A stretch of 64,000 nucleotides of DNA from an uncultured Alphaproteobacteria bacterium (lineage in GTDB: Bacteria; Pseudomonadota; Alphaproteobacteria; Rhizobiales; Ancalomicrobiaceae): positions 62,001 to 126,000 of the forward strand of contig CALBKH010000107.1 in assembly GCA_937892955.1 (NCBI GenBank). Reading direction: 5' to 3'. Below the pieces are notes generated by a model that made no database searches, was not told where the DNA came from, and saw only the letters and a list, made by a program, of their open reading frames with translations. Each line of letters opens with the position of its first letter. Positions within the stretch are counted from its first letter, which is position 1. The translations under genes were made by a program, and so were the position numbers. This document shows, piece by piece, positions 20,317 through 29,400 of this stretch.

Positions 20317-20781
20317 ATGCGTATGAATGCCGCAACCAACGGCGCCTTCCGCATTCTGATGATCTGCCGCACCAATCGCCTGGTGGCGATGCAGGAGATG
20401 GTCGAACGCCTGGGCCTGGCCGAGGCGCTGGTGCTGAAGTCGTGCTTCACCCTGATGCAGGCCGGGTTTCTCGAAGGCAAGCGCGGTCGCGGCGGCGGCT
20501 ATCGGCTGGCGCGCGATCCGGCGACGATCCGTCTGACCGAGGTGGTCGACGCCTTCGAGCCCGAAGAAAACCTCTTTCCCTGTCGACTGAGGACCGATCG
20601 GGAATGCCGGATCGTCGGTCTGTGCAAGCTGCGACGGGCCTGCGAACGCGCCTACGGCGTCTTCCGCGCCGAACTCGATCGCCTGACGGTCGCCGATCTC
20701 GCGCTCGACGATTCGCCGCCGACCGCCACGCTCAGCGCCGCGCCTCCGCCTCGCGACAGCCGCTCGGCGGCGTCGGCCTGA
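20317..20781 (+). CDS. Rrf2 family transcriptional regulator (divergent)
   Basis: The 154-residue protein has an N-terminal winged helix (TNGAFRILMICRTNRLVAMQEMVERLGL) and the Rrf2 wing GRGGGYRLARDP. A cysteine-rich loop follows (C-x8-C-x5-C-x5-C in CRLRTDRECRIVGLCKLRRAC) that could hold an Fe-S cluster as in NsrR or IscR. It is transcribed away from the ferritin-like operon, so it is the obvious candidate regulator of that operon and perhaps of cyd. The ATG at 20317 is preferred; an in-frame ATG at 20290 would overlap the AAACATATATT operator-like motif. Confidence 0.85.
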   Translation: MRMNAATNGAFRILMICRTNRLVAMQEMVERLGLAEALVLKSCFTLMQAGFLEGKRGRGGGYRLARDPATIRLTEVVDAFEPEENLFPCRLRTDRECRIVGLCKLRRACERAYGVFRAELDRLTVADLALDDSPPTATLSAAPPPRDSRSAASA

Positions 20782-21208
20782 GGTCGAGGACGTCGAGCAG
20801 ATCGTCTCCGTTGTCGGAGATGTCGGCGAGCGTCATCTCGTCGAGCACCGACAGGAAGGCTTCGGTCGACTTGATGAGCGCCGGCCGCAGGCGACAGCGC
20901 GCGGTCAGCGGGCAGGCGCCCGCGTCGTCGTCGAAACACTCGGCGATGGCGAAGCCGTCCTCGGTGCGGCGGATGACCTCGCCGAGCGAGATCGTCGCGG
21001 CCGGCCGAACCAGACGAAAGCCGCCGCCGTTGCCGCGCACCGTCTCCAGAAAGCCCCACAGCCCCAACTGGTGCACGCATTTGACGAGGTGCGCCTTGGA
21101 AATCGAGAAGGCGTCGGCGACGTCCTGAATGGTGGTCAGCGCCGGGTGGCGCGCCGCGGCGATCATGAGGATGCGGAGCGTGAAGTTAGAATAGCTGGTC
21201 AGCCGCAT
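20732..21208 (-). CDS. Rrf2 family transcriptional regulator (NsrR/RirA-like)
   Basis: The 158-residue canonical Rrf2 protein begins MRLTSYSNFTLRILMIAAAR. It has the recognition region DVADAFSISKAHLVKCVHQL and the wing GNGGGFRLVRP. Three cysteines in ECFDDDAGACPLTARCRL (C-x7-C-x5-C) are positioned like the Fe-S ligands of NsrR, RirA and IscR. It probably senses nitric oxide, iron or Fe-S status. Its 3' end overlaps the convergent first Rrf2 gene by 50 bases, so the two transcripts are antisense to each other there. Confidence 0.9.
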   Translation of the reverse strand: MRLTSYSNFTLRILMIAAARHPALTTIQDVADAFSISKAHLVKCVHQLGLWGFLETVRGNGGGFRLVRPAATISLGEVIRRTEDGFAIAECFDDDAGACPLTARCRLRPALIKSTEAFLSVLDEMTLADISDNGDDLLDVLDLRPTPPSGCREAEARR

Positions 21209-21504
21209 CGCGCGATTCGTTCCGAAGTCCTTCGCCGGCGATCACCCGGGATCGAACCATGGGCGAGGACGAATAGGTCATATCAGCATCGGTGATTTCG
21301 CGGAAGGCATGCGACAGAAAGTGCACGAGAGCCCGACCCCGAACTGGGTGAGGAATCGCGCGGTTCGTTAGACCGGCGATGCCCACCTTCGTCAGGGATT
21401 CGAACCGGTGACTACCGACCCAAAGCGGGGACTTGGCTAGCGCAGGTGGACGCACGTTCGCATTTTGCTACCGACCTTGAGACCAACTCCGCAAAGAGGC
21501 GACC
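21209..21504. other. Intergenic region at the island boundary
   Basis: No gene is supported in these 296 bases. On the minus strand 21396-21406 matches the tRNA B-box (GGTTCGAATCC), but the flanks do not fold into a full tRNA. A sharp fall in GC bias begins here, leading into the defence genes, so this may be an old integration boundary. Confidence 0.4.
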
Positions 21505-22125
21505 TCATTGGGCGGGACGCACTGTAGCCTGCCGGACGTAGCGCGGTAGGCTGGGGCATTCCGCCGCGACCTCTAATCCAATCAGGGCAACGACCGCGTC
21601 CAGAAATTCAGGTGGCACACGCATCCGTCCCTTGCATAAGGCATTGATCATCGCTTCGGCATGTGCGGCCCCGCCGAGGGCCGTAGCCCCCAAAAGCAAC
21701 TGCGCAGTGCATCCTTGGGCCACATTCGGAAAATGTTGCCGGCACATGCGCCGCGCCTTCCTCTCGTCGAGGACGGCTATCCCGCCGCGCTGAACGGCAA
21801 TGGCGATCGTTGCGGCTTCGCCGTCATCGAGCGTATCACCATAGGTACTGTCGATTAGCGACTCGTAGATTGACAGCGCAGTGCCTTCTAGCGTCATGCG
21901 CTCTACAAGCCCGGCTACAACCAATTCATCGAGTTTTTCGCCATCGTTGTGGCCGAACCGTGAGCCTATAGCGAGTTCGTAATAAGCATTGTCCGGCACG
22001 ATAATACGAGGCTGGGTCAGCGCAATAATACGTCGCGCGTAACCGCTCGCATTGAGGCCGATCACTACACTTGCATCGACTATCAACGCTTGATTCGGAT
22101 CAGCGGGAAATGCGGACAAGCTCAT
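21505..22125 (-). CDS. PIN-like nuclease domain protein
   Basis: The 206-residue protein starts at ATG 22125, ten bases after GAGGAG. It has a PIN-like layout: LIVDASVVIGLNASG (first acidic residue), DTLDDGEAATIAIAV (Asp/Glu pair) and GGIAVLDERKARR (third acidic site). PIN proteins are usually metal-dependent RNases and often act as toxins. The C-terminal 50 residues (VPPEFLDAVVALIGLEV) resemble the tail of DUF3368-type proteins. It is the last gene of the four-gene operon and overlaps the HTH-protease gene by 26 bases. Confidence 0.72.
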   Translation of the reverse strand: MSLSAFPADPNQALIVDASVVIGLNASGYARRIIALTQPRIIVPDNAYYELAIGSRFGHNDGEKLDELVVAGLVERMTLEGTALSIYESLIDSTYGDTLDDGEAATIAIAVQRGGIAVLDERKARRMCRQHFPNVAQGCTAQLLLGATALGGAAHAEAMINALCKGRMRVPPEFLDAVVALIGLEVAAECPSLPRYVRQATVRPAQ

Positions 22126-23290
22126 CAGCTTCGCTCTCCTCACGCTCCGCGCCGTCTAGTACCTCCCTTATGCCGTATAGATCGAGCTGGAGCATCCGCG
22201 CGAGCTGCCCCTCGCTGTAGAGCCCCTTCTTCCACGCTTCGCGCGCGAGAAGGGCGAGGCGCGGAGGCACTAGACCCCTAGACAGGCCCCTATATGACGG
22301 GCGTTCTGGCAGCTGGCCGAGCACCTGAGCCACATCCTTGTCGCTGATGCCGCCATTCGAGACGAACCAATCCCAGGTTCCCCGCCGTGCAAGGTCCAAC
22401 TCTTCGAGGCGTCGAACTATCGCCTCGCGCGACACCCCTGATGCATGGGCAAGAAGAATGACGTGACGGCGGGTCAAGTGCGACTGTCCTGCCGTAATTT
22501 CAGCGAAGCGTTGTCTAACCTCGCGCCCGGGCGTTAGAAAGCAGCGCTGGAAAATGTTCGCGTAACGCTCTTCGCGCGATACAAAAAGCTCGTCTTCGGT
22601 CAACACCTCTGGCTGTCGCCGCGTCGATATGAAATGCGCCAATTCATGCGCGCCGCTTTGGGTTACGCGTTCGTGCGGATGGCTGGCGTTGAGCAAAATG
22701 CACGCACCCGTCCGCTCGTCATAGGCGAACAGGCCTGAGATCTTGCTGGGTAGTTGCCGGACATAAACGCGTACCCCCAGTTGGAGGTCGAGGATGGATA
22801 TGATGTCCGTGACGGGGCCGGGACCAAGACCGATCCAGTCGCGCAGTTCCTGTGCGTGCTGTTCTGCCTGGGTATAGAGTTCGCCGGGGAGGATCGGACG
22901 CTCCGGAGGATAGCGGCGCTCGCGCGCGATGCCGAGTGCGTCTTCCAGTTCGACTTCCGCCCGCACAAGGTCATTCAGAAGTCGGGTGGCCTGTTCGACT
23001 TCGGCATCCTCGCTTTCCCGCAACTTGCGAAAGCGTGGTGCCATGTCGAGATGGACAGCCTCCCGACGCAAGATAGAGTTGGCTGACGTCCCGTAAGCGG
23101 CCGCAAGCTGCTGTAATTCGTTCATCTGGATGCGCCGCTTGCCTTGCTCGATCGCTACGATCGTCGTGCGGGCCGCTCCAATCAGGTTGGCGGCTGCGGC
23201 CTGCGTGATCTTGCGGCCTTCACGCGCAAAACGTAGCCGCTCACCAATCTCCGCGTCCGACAGTCGCTCGCATGGTCCCATCATGCTCAT
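22100..23290 (-). CDS. HTH (XRE) - ImmA/IrrE zinc metallopeptidase
   Basis: The 396-residue protein has an XRE helix-turn-helix at about 10-70 (RKITQAAAANLIGAARTTIVAIEQGKR) and an ImmA/IrrE-type metallopeptidase with the HExxH motif in GAHELAHFISTRR. Proteins of this layout regulate mobile elements and toxin-antitoxin-like modules by cleaving or binding a partner. The ATG at 23290 forms an ATGA overlap with the QueC-like gene stop; two further ATGs follow closely. It is the third gene of the operon. Its HTH could repress the operon through the repeats near 25200-25240. Confidence 0.88.
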   Translation of the reverse strand: MSMMGPCERLSDAEIGERLRFAREGRKITQAAAANLIGAARTTIVAIEQGKRRIQMNELQQLAAAYGTSANSILRREAVHLDMAPRFRKLRESEDAEVEQATRLLNDLVRAEVELEDALGIARERRYPPERPILPGELYTQAEQHAQELRDWIGLGPGPVTDIISILDLQLGVRVYVRQLPSKISGLFAYDERTGACILLNASHPHERVTQSGAHELAHFISTRRQPEVLTEDELFVSREERYANIFQRCFLTPGREVRQRFAEITAGQSHLTRRHVILLAHASGVSREAIVRRLEELDLARRGTWDWFVSNGGISDKDVAQVLGQLPERPSYRGLSRGLVPPRLALLAREAWKKGLYSEGQLARMLQLDLYGIREVLDGAEREESEADELVRISR

Positions 23291-24642
23291 GCCCGCGTCC
23301 ATTGCCTCAGGAAGGAACGCGCTCCCTTATCCTGCAAAAAGTCATTCCACTCAGCGGCATGCCGTTCGATCACGCTCATCAACTCCCTCTCCACGTCGGC
23401 AACCGGCATAGCCAGCGCCGGACCGACGAGCAAGGCATGGCGACGCAGCGCAGACCGCTGAGTTGGCAGAACAAGATCGGCCATGTGGTCGAGATGCTGC
23501 GTGCCAGCTATCGCGTATTCCCGCAGAGCGCGCCGGCCACGCATGGTGAAACCGGGCTGCACCGAATCCTCTAACGTCGCAGCGCACAGATCACCGCAGA
23601 CATACTCGCTGTCATCGTCCGTCAGACCGGCCGCATGGATACTCATCCGACGGAGCATGCACGCGGCGCAGACGCCGCACTGCATCAAATGGCCATTAAG
23701 CGAGCAATGCCGGGCGCTTTGCCAACACGAGCGCGTCTCGCGCCAGTCGTCGCATCCCGGTAGCGCGGCATAGGCCTTCAGTGTTTCGCCCTTCGTGAAC
23801 CAGATGCGTGGAAAGACGAAGCGAACCGGCCGTTTCAGCAGCTCGGCGAGGAACCGCTCCATGCGCTTCGTAAAAAGGGGATGACTGCGAAAATCAGGAT
23901 AAGCTTGTACTGAAGAAACGACCAGAGCTGGTCCGAATATACCTTGACCGCTTTCAGGTAGAACTATCTCCGAGGCCTCGGCGAGATAGGCGGCTATCCC
24001 GCTGATGAGCGCGAACTTGAACCCACGGCTGCGGGCACTAGTTTCTCCAGCAGCCTTCACATTGTAGGGCACAGTCGCGAATGGCAGAGGGGCGCCACGC
24101 GACGGGCGCCCACCGGCCTTGGGACCGACCCTTACGCGCACGAGCTTGCGACCCGACTGAGCGACCAACCCAGCAACGGCACGCGAATCCATGCCGTCAC
24201 TGTAGGCCATAACGGAGTCAGTCTTGATGTTGAAGTGAAAACAGTCCTGCGGCGGACAGGGCGTCTCGCCCGCCCTCTGTATGAATTCGAAGTCCCAGTC
24301 GTCACCAGTCAGAAAGCTGACTGCGTCCTTTAGGGCGCTATATACGGCGGAATCCAGCCACCGCTTGGGCTCCAGCACCGGAATGCGGACCGTAAACGCC
24401 CGGCCCCAGCCCAACTTAGGGCGAGCGAAGGTCCGATCGGCGTATTCCACAGACGCCGCCACAACCATCGCATCATAGATAACCGGTTCCCACAGAGCAA
24501 AAGCATAAGACTCAAGTGCGGTCGTCGAAAACTCAAAGTGCTTCGCCATGTCGAAGGACGAGCGGCCACGTCGCGCTTGTCCCGAATAAATAGCGTCTAT
24601 CGCACGTACCGGCACTCTAGCTTCATAAGCGGTTACGCTCAT
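23287..24642 (-). CDS. QueC-like ATP-PPase enzyme
   Basis: This 451-residue protein has about 140 N-terminal residues of unknown fold, then a PP-loop SDGMDS (related to the SGGxDS of QueC). Near residue 310 is the zinc pattern C-x8-C-x2-C-x2-C (CSLNGHLMQCGVCAAC, then MLRR), the same spacing as QueC. QueC makes preQ0 (7-cyano-7-deazaguanine). QueC-like proteins also occur in defence systems: QatC of QatABCD and Cap9 of type IV CBASS. No other queuosine genes are near. It is joined by ATGA overlaps to its neighbours, so it works in this operon and probably not in tRNA modification. Confidence 0.82.
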   Translation of the reverse strand: MSVTAYEARVPVRAIDAIYSGQARRGRSSFDMAKHFEFSTTALESYAFALWEPVIYDAMVVAASVEYADRTFARPKLGWGRAFTVRIPVLEPKRWLDSAVYSALKDAVSFLTGDDWDFEFIQRAGETPCPPQDCFHFNIKTDSVMAYSDGMDSRAVAGLVAQSGRKLVRVRVGPKAGGRPSRGAPLPFATVPYNVKAAGETSARSRGFKFALISGIAAYLAEASEIVLPESGQGIFGPALVVSSVQAYPDFRSHPLFTKRMERFLAELLKRPVRFVFPRIWFTKGETLKAYAALPGCDDWRETRSCWQSARHCSLNGHLMQCGVCAACMLRRMSIHAAGLTDDDSEYVCGDLCAATLEDSVQPGFTMRGRRALREYAIAGTQHLDHMADLVLPTQRSALRRHALLVGPALAMPVADVERELMSVIERHAAEWNDFLQDKGARSFLRQWTRA

Positions 24643-25190
24643 AGCGGCGGCCCCTCATCAAGCCCGGTATGGCGGGGAACTTCGACAGAGCGGCTGGACG
24701 GCAGTCGGCCATGGGCAAGCAGTTCGCGAGCGATGGCATGGCAGTCGAGTTTGGCAGAAACTTCGTCGAGCCGAGCGCGTACCGTACGGCTCGTTCTGGC
24801 GTCAGTTTCGCGTTGATAGTGTTCGTCGATGCCTCTATTCGTGGAGTGCCTGATCTCTCCGATCGCGGCGGCGACCGCCGCCTCGGTGCCGGCCTCCCCG
24901 CCGATGCCTGCAGCTTCGACGGCGCAGTCGATCAGAGTATTGGTCGCGGCAGACCGCGGCGAGCGTGCCCTAAGCGCCTCCAACTGATCGATGCGCATTT
25001 CCTCGAACAGCATGTCGCCGTTCAAGATCTCCCGGACAGCGGCAATCGGGGCTCCGAGAATGTCCTTCTTCAAGGCGTGCGCCATAGCTTCGCAGACCTC
25101 GTCGATAGAATGGGCAAGATTCGCCGTCCGCCAGGCGGTCAGCTTCCAGTGCGGGCGCATAGGCAGGCTGCGGTGAGGACCATCACTCAT
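24639..25190 (-). CDS. Small helical protein of the QueC-like operon
   Basis: I do not recognise this 183-residue protein. It is predicted to be mostly helical and alanine/glutamate-rich (EAAGIGGEAGTEAAVAAAI) with a flexible, charged C-terminus. It contains a conserved-looking block HSIDEVCEAMAHALKKDILG. Start is ATG 25190, five bases after GGAGG; an in-frame TTG twelve bases earlier lacks a site. It is the first gene of the operon and overlaps the QueC-like gene by four bases. By position it resembles QatB next to QatC, and it may be the substrate or partner of the QueC-like enzyme. That is inference only. Confidence 0.65.
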   Translation of the reverse strand: MSDGPHRSLPMRPHWKLTAWRTANLAHSIDEVCEAMAHALKKDILGAPIAAVREILNGDMLFEEMRIDQLEALRARSPRSAATNTLIDCAVEAAGIGGEAGTEAAVAAAIGEIRHSTNRGIDEHYQRETDARTSRTVRARLDEVSAKLDCHAIARELLAHGRLPSSRSVEVPRHTGLDEGPPL

Positions 25191-25199
25191 GGCGACCTC

Positions 25200-25243
25200 C
25201 AATGTCAGAATGAATCACATAAAAATGCGACAATGTCAATTCA
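25200..25243 (-). promoter_or_regulatory. Promoter and repeat operator of the QueC-like operon
   Basis: On the minus strand there is a consensus TTGACA (25234-25239), a 17-base spacer and a weak GATTCA -10 box (25211-25216). The 8-mer CAATGTCA occurs twice on the plus strand (25200-25207 and 25231-25238), 31 bases apart, and one copy overlaps the -35 box. This is what one expects for autoregulation by the XRE domain protein. Confidence 0.55.
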
Positions 25244-25697
25244 ACCCAGCGCAGCGGAGAGGAACAGTCACATCGTGGCCGGCCCACTGTTCAACTGCAT
25301 TGGTTATGGCGTTCCCCCAGAATGGCTGAAGATATCCAGCTCAAGTGGGTCTGCTCTCTGAACAAATAAGACCTCCTCAGAGTGTTCGTTGACATCCAAG
25401 AACGAAGGAAAAAGCGTCAGTATTGAGCAGGGAATGTGCAAGATGATACACAAAGCAACCCAGATTATTTATTATTCTACTAAATCAGTAGGAAATTATA
25501 CATATCGGCGCTTCAAAGCGAAGGTCTAAACCGACTGTTTGGAAGACGGAGCAGACAGAAAGATCTATTGCCTGTACCCGCGACAATCGGCACACTCATT
25601 CCTTGCTGCATCGCTCTGGTGTCAACCTAGTCGATATGGTCGACTTCATTATCGCCGCCCGCCGTCGCAACCAGCCCATCTAGAACGAGGATAGCGT
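25244..25697. other. Divergent intergenic region of the defence island
   Basis: About 450 bases without a supported gene lie between the two divergent defence units. The middle part (25440-25510) is strongly AT-rich, unlike the rest of the window. It presumably holds the HamA promoter. A GAACGAGGATAGC stretch precedes the GTG start of the HamA-like gene. Confidence 0.5.
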
Positions 25698-26498
25698 GTG
25701 ACTCTGATCGTCCAGCCTACCGCTATGTTGCCGCAATGCCTGGGGTCGGTTTGGATGGTAGCCGACGCCGATGCTCTCGCCGAAGTCTGCGCGCAAATCC
25801 TTATAGGTCGCGCACTCCACGCCGCGCGGATCCTTGCAGGGGTCCACCCGGCCGGCACACCTCCGATCGTGAGTGCGGCATTGAAGGAAAAGCTTCGGCT
25901 GGAACTTCACCCCCAAACCGATCCAAAGATCTGGCATCGTGACGGCCTGCTGTTCGAGATCATCAGCTGGGTAGCTGCTCGCCTAACCTCGACCGTCAAC
26001 GACGCCATTTCAGATCCACATCTGAAAGCAACGAATCAGGGCACTGACTGCGTGAGGGTGACGATTGATCCGGTAGCCCGCGCTATAACGCGCGCGACCG
26101 TCTATGAATATAAGTGTACAACCAACTGGCGACAGCTATTCTCTCAGGATGTACTCGCAGCCTTTCAAGAGTACGTATCGGGTGCGCGCGACAATCAGCT
26201 CGCTCAGACGGCGACCACGCTTCTGATTGGTCTTGGCTTCACCCCAGAAGAACGTGCCGCCGCTTATGACGAGCTGATCCGGGCACGGCCGCTTGCCTTT
26301 CAGGCTTCACTGACGGTAGCCCCAAGTGGATTCTCTGCTGCCCAGCGACTTGCGCTCTTCGCGGGCTATGACGCGATCGATGGTGATGTCGCGATACGGG
26401 GTGGCAATACCATGCCGCTTGACGACGTGCGCGGTTGGTTCGCGGCCTTCTCAGCCCAGGTTTGGGCAAAGATCGAGGTCTTAGATGTTCGACGCTGA
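25698..26498 (+). CDS. HamA-like nuclease (DUF1837), Hachiman defence
   Basis: The 266-residue protein starts at GTG. A candidate PD-(D/E)xK-type site is formed by GLLFEIISWV, GTDCVRVTID and TVYEYKCTTN (Asp then Glu-x-Lys). This is the layout of the DUF1837/HamA family, the effector of Hachiman anti-phage systems. In characterised systems HamA is held inactive by the helicase HamB and degrades DNA when released. The next gene, a large Ski2-like helicase, overlaps it by 14 bases, which supports a HamAB pair. The family call rests on motif reading and neighbour identity. Confidence 0.7.
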   Translation: MTLIVQPTAMLPQCLGSVWMVADADALAEVCAQILIGRALHAARILAGVHPAGTPPIVSAALKEKLRLELHPQTDPKIWHRDGLLFEIISWVAARLTSTVNDAISDPHLKATNQGTDCVRVTIDPVARAITRATVYEYKCTTNWRQLFSQDVLAAFQEYVSGARDNQLAQTATTLLIGLGFTPEERAAAYDELIRARPLAFQASLTVAPSGFSAAQRLALFAGYDAIDGDVAIRGGNTMPLDDVRGWFAAFSAQVWAKIEVLDVRR

Positions 26499-29400
26499 AA
26501 CCGCCGCGCTGATCCGATCAGCTCCGCCGTTGAAGGACGTTGATCCGCAACTCCTTCCCCAAGAGCTCACCGGCATTTACGCAGAGCTCGCCGGACTGCG
26601 CCTCCGCGCTGCCCGGCTTGCTGATGCGCCCGATTATCTTGCACAGATCGAACGCTTGACGCGCATTGCTGCGGTCTACGAAGCTCAGGTCGACGATACG
26701 CTCGATGGAATGGCTCGCCGAGCCGCAGCCTTTGTCGCCGGTACCGCTTATCAGATCCTCGGCCGGGTCATGCCCACACCGACCGATCGCACGGCATTCA
26801 TGAGTGCTGCGGCGATCCATCCGAGAATCGCAGCACCGCTGCTGTTTCTCATCGCCGAACAAAGCCCGGACGCCCGCGAAGCGGCGCGCGGCCTCGCCGG
26901 CGGTCGCCTAGAAGACGTTCATCGAGGGGCCCTGCTCGAGAGTATCCAGGATTTGGCTCAAGAGCGGTTCACGGCAATCCTTGAGCGTGCGGAACGCTTG
27001 GCACGTCTGCAACCTTCGCCCGGCGATGACCTTACCGAACAAGCGATACAGGGCCTTTATGGTCTCTGCTGGGCCGGTCTCATCCATTTAGTCGCCCGCC
27101 TTCTTGCCCAAGTTCCGCCGGTTCTTGCCTATCCTTTATTGGACACGCCGCAGGCGTTGTTCGATCGCGTCACACAGTTGGCCGTTGCCAATATAGCAGT
27201 GCCCGGCCCAGGTGCTCACCTCGTCTCGGCATACGCTGGTCCGCGGCATCTTGCGCGATTACTGCGCCACGTGGCGGATGGCCTGGAAGGCGCTGGAATT
27301 GCCAACCTCCCGGTGCCGACAGGCGCGGTCGAGCCTGCTTGGCGGCGTTGGCTTCGCCATCGCGCGCAGGCCAAGCCAACGCTTTGGCCCAATCATCGCG
27401 AGGCCGTTGCGACCGGATTTCTCGACGCTGGCACTTCGGGCGTGTTGGTCCTCCCTACGGGTGCTGGTAAAACCACCCTCTCCGAGTTGAAGATCGCTGC
27501 TACACTCAGCGTGGGTAGGAAGGTGATTTTTCTAGTACCTACCTTGGCTCTGGTCGATCAGCTCCGCGACGATCTCTTGGAGAGCTTCCCAAAGAGCCTC
27601 GCCGACTACGAGATTTCCACCGATGGCGATCTCGTTGCCTTCATCTCGGGACCTGAACTCGGCGCCATCGAGGTGATGACGCCTGAGCGCCTGCTCGCGG
27701 TGTTCAGCTTTGCCGATGCCGATGTTGCTGACCTTGGTTTGATCGTCTTCGATGAATGTCACCTCCTTAGTCCGGCAGGCGGCGGGGCGCGCAGCGTCGA
27801 TGCGATGCTGTGCCTCCTTCACGCACTTCAACGCGCCCCGGACGCCGACTATCTGTTGCTATCCGCTATGCTACAGAACGCGGCCGACGTAGCCGAGTGG
27901 ATCGGTCAGCTTACCGGTCGCCCGTGCATCAGCTTCCTCGACCCGTGGAAGCCAAGCCGCCAAGCCCGTGGCGTCGTCACCTATGCAGATAATCAGCTCA
28001 GCTGGGCAAATCAGGTCGTTCGTGCCGCAAATTTCGCCGAGCGCAATGGTCAGCCCAGCGACCGGCCGCCGCTTGATCTGGTCCCTTTTGCTCTGTTCGG
28101 CCTTCACAATACCTGGGCGCGCAACGCGCCTGCGGATCGCCGAATTGTACGTCTTTCCGACGGCAGCGTGCGCTTGAACTATGGCGTCGGTGGAGCGACC
28201 CCCAACTCCAACGAAGTCGGCGGGTCCTTTGCCGCGAGCGCAGCGCGTGCAGGGTTGAAAACGATCGTGTTCGTCAACCAGGCGGATCATGCGCCAAGCA
28301 CCGCGCGCAGGATCCGGGCAGGCCTCCCGCCTGTCGGCGCGCTCACCGAATTTGAAAACGACCTCTGGACCGACATCATCGCCGAACTCGGCGGGCCTCA
28401 GCATTCGCTGTTGGATCCGACCGCGCCCGCGCTTCCGCACAATGGCGACATGATCGCAATCGAGCGGCGCATGGCTGAATCGCTGTTTCGCCGACGGGAC
28501 GGGGCAAGCATTATCGTTGCCACGCCTACGCTCGCCCAGGGGATGAACCTGCCAGCTGAGGTCGCCATCTTAGCCGGGACCATGCGCCATGACGAGGATG
28601 GCCGCGAACCGCTCAAGAGCCATGAGATCCTCAATGCTGCCGGCCGCGCCGGTCGCGCGGGTCATCTCGCCAACGGTACCGTCCTGCTTATACCCGAGCC
28701 GCCGGTCGCCTTTGCCGCGAACGGCATTCCGGCCGGCGCTGCGTTCGACATGCTCGCAAAGGTGCTGCCCGCCAACGACCAATGCGTTACGATCGACGAT
28801 CCGCTGACCGCCTTGCTCGACCGCATCCAGCTCGGCGACGTTGACGGCCCAGATGTTCATTACTTCTTGAGCCGCTTACGGGCTGGAGAGGGCGAAGAGC
28901 AGGATACCAATCGCCCAATTCAGATGATGAGCCGCTCTTTCGCGGCCTTCCAGGCGCGCAAGGAGGGCAATGAGGCGGCGTTTGATGCCAAGATTGCGTT
29001 GCTGAAGGCAGCGCTGGAAGCCGATGCCCTGGCGGCCGAAGTGGTGACGGTAAAGGTCGCCGCTTTCAGTGGCATGCAGATCGAGCCACTGGCCGCGCTG
29101 ACCGCGCGCATCGCTGCAGAAATCGACGGACTCCCGACCTCGGTCATCGAGTGGTGCGATTGGCTGATCGACTTTGTGATTGCCGATCGGCAAAACTACG
29201 CGCTGTTGTTCGGCAGCGACGTAGAAACCGTCAAGGCAGTGACGCGCGGTAGGAAAACCGGAGGCGATAGCACCGACGCGGAGATGGCATTGCTCAAGCC
29301 AGCTCTACGCGCTTGGTTGAGTGGTGCTCCGTTTGCTACAATCGAAGCGGCGCTCGGGGTCTTGCCTGCTAGGATCGGAACCTGCAAGAGGTCGAGAGAC

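Noticed and set aside
21380..21490. Full tRNA gene on the minus strand
   Set aside because: A B-box is present but no consistent acceptor or D-arm folding could be drawn.
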